This document shows positions 59,088 through 64,000 of a stretch of 64,000 nt of DNA, piece after piece. The position numbers and the translations under genes were made by a program. Numbering within the stretch: position 1 is the first letter of the stretch; the number at the start of each line of letters is the position of its first letter. This DNA is from Marthasterias glacialis (lineage: Eukaryota > Echinodermata > Asteroidea > Forcipulatida > Asteriidae): positions 20,718,559 to 20,782,558 of the forward strand of contig OU452222.1 of NCBI GenBank assembly GCA_911728455.2, written 5' to 3'. The notes beneath the pieces are model-generated. The model was not told where the DNA came from, did not search any database, and was given only the letters and a program-made list of their open reading frames with translations.

Positions 59088-59299
59088 AAAATACATTAGG
59101 GTGTGGGAACATAGGGGTGTGGGAGCACCTGTGTGTATCCCTCTGCATCATGCTCAAACATCCCCATCATTTGGTGATATCTATCTTGAGCTTGTTCAGA
59201 TGTAGTGCTAAACTGTGGTGCACTCTGTCCTTCATGTCCTTTGAAATTTCTCTTACACTTTCACCACATTCAAAACTAGGGTGAAGAAAGTCATGTGCA

Positions 59300-59400
59300 T
59301 GTCTGCATTTAATCTTAATTAATTTCATCTCAACCCCAAAGCGCCTCGGGGGAAATGGTTCTAGCTAGATGGCACTTTATACATGTTTTATTATTATTAG
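59300..59400 (+). mobile_element. SINE/LINE 3'-end remnant
   Basis: AAAGCGCCTCGGGGGAAATG, GGCACTTTATACATG and a (TTA)n tail ending at 59400 resemble the 3' end of retroposed elements that finish in a short microsatellite. The 5' part was not identified, so family assignment is open. Confidence 0.4.
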
Positions 59401-59500
59401 GCCCTCTGGGCTTGATCACTGTTTCCAATAGCCAGTGTCAAGGTCATTCAGTTTAGACATCACCCTGGACTGTGCCCCAATCAATACATTGTGATACAGC

Positions 59501-60502
59501 CAGGCCTCGAACTTCGTGTTGAAAAGGGCACGGCAATAAGTGCCTTGCTTTTTCTCAAATTTGAAGGGCATTGCAGCAATTTTGTAAGTGTAACAAGGGC
59601 ACCACGGCAATTTTGTGAAATTTGGGGGGCACCACGGCAAAAACTTAATTTAACAAAATAGGTGAGATACAGCATGCAAACTGCGCTAGTTTTTTGAGTC
59701 TCGATGATGAAAATAATTAATGAATTCTTACCCTTTACGAATTATCATCTCCATTCTGGGCCCGTAAATAAAAAGGAGTATTATTTTATTCACTTTACGC
59801 ATACTCTACGTTGCCTTTTATTTTGCTGACGCCAAATGTACTAAAACTGTGGTGAACGCGACAAAAACTTCATTATAGCTGGTCGTCGATCGTACACACA
59901 CGTACACACATCAGTAGCCATTTTAAACAACAAACGACATACCACATGAGGGAAACTTTCTACAAACACCATAGAGTTAACAAACACGCACACAGTATAC
60001 AGGGCGCAAGTCGTGTGCAACATGGGGCTATGCTTCTACTGTACGGGTACCAATGAAAGTTTATTTTAACACTAACTATCGCACATGGACACCAGCGGTT
60101 TCGTATGGGGATTTTCCTACATATCCTTAGGACTGCAATGCGGCCCACACGAAACGTGGGTTGCATTAAACCAACCGCTAGAGCAAGGACGAGTTTCTAC
60201 ACATACACACACACACAGCGCTGTAAGTCAATTTTGTCCGTTCTTTTGCGTGATATAAAGCTGGGGTAGCTTTTTTCAATTGTTCAACAACCATTTTTCT
60301 CGCCTGATTATCTCTTTCAAAGCGGGTATTTTGGCATTTAATATGCATGTTACAATTTTTCAAAAGGGCACCGACGGCAGTTGGACAAAAAGGGCACGGC
60401 AATATATTGCCGTGAATTTTGGTTGATTTCAAGGGCATCGCGGCAATGGCACAGGGCACCGACGGCAATTGCCGTCGGTGCCGTCGGTAATTTCGAGGCC
60501 TG
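59501..60502. mobile_element. hAT-type element, 1002 bp, with perfect 8-bp target duplication
   Basis: The element starts CAGGCCTCGAA and ends with its exact complement TTCGAGGCCTG. GATACAGC is repeated exactly on both sides (59493-59500 and 60503-60510). An 8-bp target duplication with CAG...CTG ends is the hAT signature. Subterminal regions carry GGGCACGGCAAT, AGGGCACC(G)ACGGCAATT and related words in both arms, which may be transposase-binding sites or amplified linkers. Open frames inside are short and without domains, so it is non-autonomous. It lies in a septin intron or 3' flank. Confidence 0.9.
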
Positions 60503-60919
60503 GATACAGCTGTGGGTAGATTACTGTGTCTGCCTGGAATACATCATCATGTACATGTACTTCATGATTGTTATTCTGTTTATAAGTGTGATGTAATCCC
60601 TCTTTAAAGCCACTGCTGGCTTCACATAAACTGGCTACAATGATTGGCAGAAGCCCACAGGAAATGCATTGAGCTTAGCGTTTCTTTTAGGATTCATGTA
60701 TGTACAAAAAAATCCAAGGTCAAAATTATCATTTTAGTCATTTTTGTAAAATTACACATAAACCTAGTAGGTACATGTAGCTAAAACCTTCCGTGTGCAG
60801 CAGATGCGTGCATGTGACGTTATGACCTGATGTAGGCCTACATGTACTCTTACAAATAAAAGGATTTCAGCCCAAAACAACAGCCACAGCCAAATGGACA
60901 TTTCAGTACAAACTTTCAG

Positions 60920-61095
60920 GTCTGGAATTACACGGAGGCCATGGTTGCCCTGGTCTTGGCCTTGGTGCCTCTTCAAAAATTTCCCAAAGCATAACATGTA
61001 CATGTAGACTTTAAGATGTTTCCGATAAAACTTGGAAGTGCCTTTTGCAGAATGAAATTGGCCTTGCCCTTTCAAAGATGAAGTTCAGACAGGGT
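60920..61095 (+). repeat. Dispersed repeat family R (copy 3)
   Basis: GGAGGCCATGGTTGCCCTGG, TCTTGGCCTTGGTG and TGGCCTTGCCCTTTCAAAGA match copies at 49070-49230 and, inverted, 53385-53785. Here the ACCAGGGCAA junction (complement) is uninterrupted. Confidence 0.65.
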
Positions 61096-61099
61096 GGGA

Positions 61100-63248
61100 A
61101 CAGTAGGCCTACCACTTGCTCCCTGCTGCCCGGTAGTTCTAATGGTAATACACACCTGTTATGGACATTCTCGTTAGAGTTCATACATTGATTGTAGATC
61201 AATACTGATGCTTACAAAATTAAAATCAAGGGCTGGACCAAATGTACGTATCCAAACATACTATCTTTGATTTGATGAAATTTATTTCCCGGAAGAAAAA
61301 AAAAAACAGTTTGTGTTTACATACCATGCTGTATCATGGAAAAGGTTTGACTGCAGTGAACCTACACAAATGATCTTAAAAAATACATGTACTGTACAAA
61401 ATACCCATACCAGGAAATCCAGGATAATATTGTATTTTGTCAAGAGTTTACACTGAAGTACATTGTTAATCTCCTTTTATGGTAGCTTGCAGGATCAACA
61501 GTTGGAGGTATACATAAAATGCAATTACAGTTATTTCAATGCGAATAGAAAATCCCCTTCAAACAAATCCACGATAACACACCAATCTTTACTATGAAGT
61601 ATTACTGGTTTTGTATTCTCACCATTGTGCTAAGAGGAAAATAAACCCCAAAACCTCTATGAAAATAGTCAACCTTGGAAGTAGCATTCCAGTCCATTTT
61701 AATAGAGAGTGACAAATAAAGACTATAGTGGGTGAAAGGTGGGTTGAGCATGGTTCCGTGCTGGTAAAGTGTACTTATCCACTCCAATCAGAGGATTATA
61801 TTTGTGCAACCTTTGAAAGAGGGAATTGAGTGCTTTGTTAGTTCTCTAAACTTGTTTTCACAGTGGCTATTGAGTTCACAGGATGTGGGTTGTAAGCCTG
61901 TCTACATTCATATACTGTACTTTGACTTTCACTAGAGTACATTTTATTATTTAAGTTATCACAAAAGCGCGAGTGGAATACAGAAAAAGATATCACTTCT
62001 GCGTCCCATATCCCATGAGGCCGCAGGCCGGGTGTGACAATGTACCAGTGAACAATTGTGTCCAGCAAAATTCATATTAACATGTTTGTACACACTGAAT
62101 GCTAATTCCTGAGTAGCAAATGAGGATGATCTCGGAGCAGCAACCTACAATTCATTTTCACTGGGTAGACACCCCCTCATTTATGTTACATACATTTACG
62201 GCAAGTACTAATGTATGTACACATACATGTAACTTCACTAATGACATGAATGAGTACAATGTGTAGGCCTGTGTGTGTACATGTACACATACTAGAAGTG
62301 GAAGGAAAAGTGCAGGTTGCTTTTGTTGACACAATCAACATTCCAATCCGCACAATTTCTAGGATTTTATTCAATAGATGAAGGATGCGTTCAAATATGG
62401 TCAATTTACTTTGCCTGATTCATCAGAACCCTGTGGAACGCTTATACTTGTTGATTTGAGTACCTCTATTCATAGGGTATTGTTATTTGTCGTGTGTGCG
62501 GTTAGTGGGCCATGACTTGCCCTTCAATAATGCCTTACCATGGTACAATACATGTATGTGGAGGTCAAGTTTCATTGATGGGTCAATGCGTATGCATTTT
62601 TTATTACAGCATTGCACATACACTGTGAATACCATACCCAAATATCTTGAAACATTCCTCTCGATACGCACTCATTTTCGGAACAATTTTTATCCCCAAG
62701 TTGAAAGTTCTTTAAAGGAATATCTTTAATATCTAGTTTCAAATGTCAATCGACCCGAAATGGTTTAGTCAAAAATGCGTTGCACATTAGCAATGTAACA
62801 CCAACCTACAGCGAGGGGTTGTTGGGGGGGGGGGGGGGGGGGGTGTCTGCTTACATGTACACTCAATGGAATTTTTTTTTCTCAAAATGTTCGGTTGAGA
62901 TTAACAAGTTCAGCAGTAGTTTAGAGCCTCAAGGCATGTTTATTAAGTTACAGATCTTGGCCCAGTTGATGTATTTCAGTCACAGATGCCCATGTGCTGT
63001 TTGGAAAGAATGAAAACTTGCCATAATTGGTTCTAAAGTGATGGTTTAATTTGTGCAATCATCTTGTCCTTTTAAAAAACAAAAAACAAACATTTTAATT
63101 TCCAATATTTACTGCTGGGCATTTTCAGTGTAGGCCTTTGGGTATCATTATGGAGGGAAGACAGAAATGTTTCATATACTGACATGCGGGAGGCTTACAT
63201 TGTACATTTGTATTTGTAGCAAACATTGTTGCTCCATGATTGTACATG
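61100..63248. other. Unassigned stretch; no further septin exon recognised
   Basis: Rich in ACATGTA words. A poly-G run lies at 62824-62843. A search by eye for the septin P-loop exon (GESGLGKST) found no match on the plus strand. The intron may extend past the window. Confidence 0.4.
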
Positions 63249-63578
63249 CAGGGTTTTCCCAGGATTTTTCGAAACTATGGGGCATTCTGGACCCAAATTT
63301 TGAAAGTGTGGCCTAAGCACACTGAATTGGTAGCAGGTCCTTGGAATGTTTTTATTTGATGTTTATGTTTAGTTTGAAAAGCTCTAGTGTGCAATCTGGA
63401 ACATTTAAAATGGTTTTATGTTAGGATTTTTGTTTGAATTTGATATTAAAATCTTTAAAAAGAATTTTTTTTTTAATTGTTAATTTTTTTTCTTCTTCTG
63501 CGTATCGGCCGTAATTTCTGCATATCGGACTGTAATTTGCGCGTATCGGCCCGATACGCTAGCTTGGGGAGAACCCTG
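63249..63578. mobile_element. TIR element, 330 bp, CAGGGTTNTCCC ends
   Basis: It begins CAGGGTTTTCCCAGGATTTT and ends with the complement of CAGGGTTCTCCCCAAG. The inner GGGGCATTCTGGACCCAAA segment is shared with the MITE at 57433-57611. Near the right end GCGTATCGG/GCATATCGG words repeat three times. A 5-base ACATG lies on both sides, but that word is so common here that it is weak evidence of a target duplication. Confidence 0.7.
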
Positions 63579-64000
63579 ACATGTATGTGCATGTATGCCC
63601 TTACATGTTCAATTTTTTAATTGGCATTGTGTATAGGCCTACAGAATGTGAACCGGACAATGTACATGTATGTACATAATGTACTTGTAAAGTTGTACTT
63701 TTTGTGTTAGACCATGGCCAGACCATTAGACCTTGCTGACAAATCTATCAAATATGCAGTACATGTAGGTATGCAGCTACCCATGTACAGTTGTGTGTCC
63801 TTATTAAATTATTCCCCTGCCTTCCAGACTGCTCCACTGTTGTTTTGTATTATTACATGCAACATGTACTGTACTATCCGTATTGTCAGTGTACAGTGCA
63901 CATGTAAAGAGTACCCAGTAATTGTCTGTAATGACAAGAAGGCACACCCTCTGTGCTAGTTATTAGGTATGTTGTGAATTTCACGGCACCCTCCTGTGAG

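Noticed and set aside
63714-63959. Possible exon MARPLDLADKSIKYAVHVG after a TTTTTGTGTTAG acceptor-like site
   Set aside because: It does not match any septin segment, the donor is weak, and the frame soon runs through common ACATGTA repeats.

Overview
The window reads as animal nuclear DNA, mostly intergenic and intronic. It has GT-AG introns, tRNA-derived SINE pieces, non-LTR retrotransposon remains, many small inverted-repeat transposons, microsatellites and long homopolymers, and no prokaryotic gene organisation. The frequent short words ACATGTA and TAGGCCTA, with this repeat load, suggest a marine invertebrate deuterostome such as an echinoderm. That assignment is an inference of moderate to low confidence.

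Only two protein-coding loci can be supported. (1) A septin gene on the + strand, closest to the septin-7 group. A clear second coding exon (57216-57321) is preceded by a phase-compatible candidate first coding exon (51876-51902). The gene runs off the right edge, and its first intron holds several TIR elements. (2) A signal-peptide plus PAN/Apple-like first exon on the - strand (42142-42471), with a broken second copy at 5127-5443. Both copies lie in a direct segmental duplication (about 0.5-5.5 kb and 39.2-42.5 kb).

Layout: 0-5.5 kb, duplication copy A with a large imperfect hairpin and the PAN pseudogene. 5.5-15 kb, small transposons (a hAT-type MITE with a perfect 8-bp target duplication, several inverted-repeat elements) and a long (CT)n tract. 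About 15.1-28.8 kb, a large array whose units combine an ETS-like inverted palindrome, a DR4 nuclear-receptor-like direct repeat and paired CRE palindromes; its long blocks are nearly identical at offsets of 5283 and 3154 bp. 28.9-30.2 kb, a decayed LINE that has lost its catalytic core. 30.7-34.0 kb, an element of the array family with hairpin-type inverted ends. 35.1-38.6 kb, nested fold-back structures, including two inverted arrays of a 42-bp unit with a 20-bp alternating purine-pyrimidine tract. 39.2-42.5 kb, duplication copy B. 43-46.8 kb, a SINE, inverted copies of a dispersed family and a 550-bp palindrome. 47-64 kb, the septin neighbourhood, with less repeat and several TIR elements including a 1.0-kb hAT-type element with a perfect 8-bp target duplication.

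The genes do not form a recognisable pathway. The notable content is the repeat architecture. Statements about transcription-factor motifs are sequence resemblance only.
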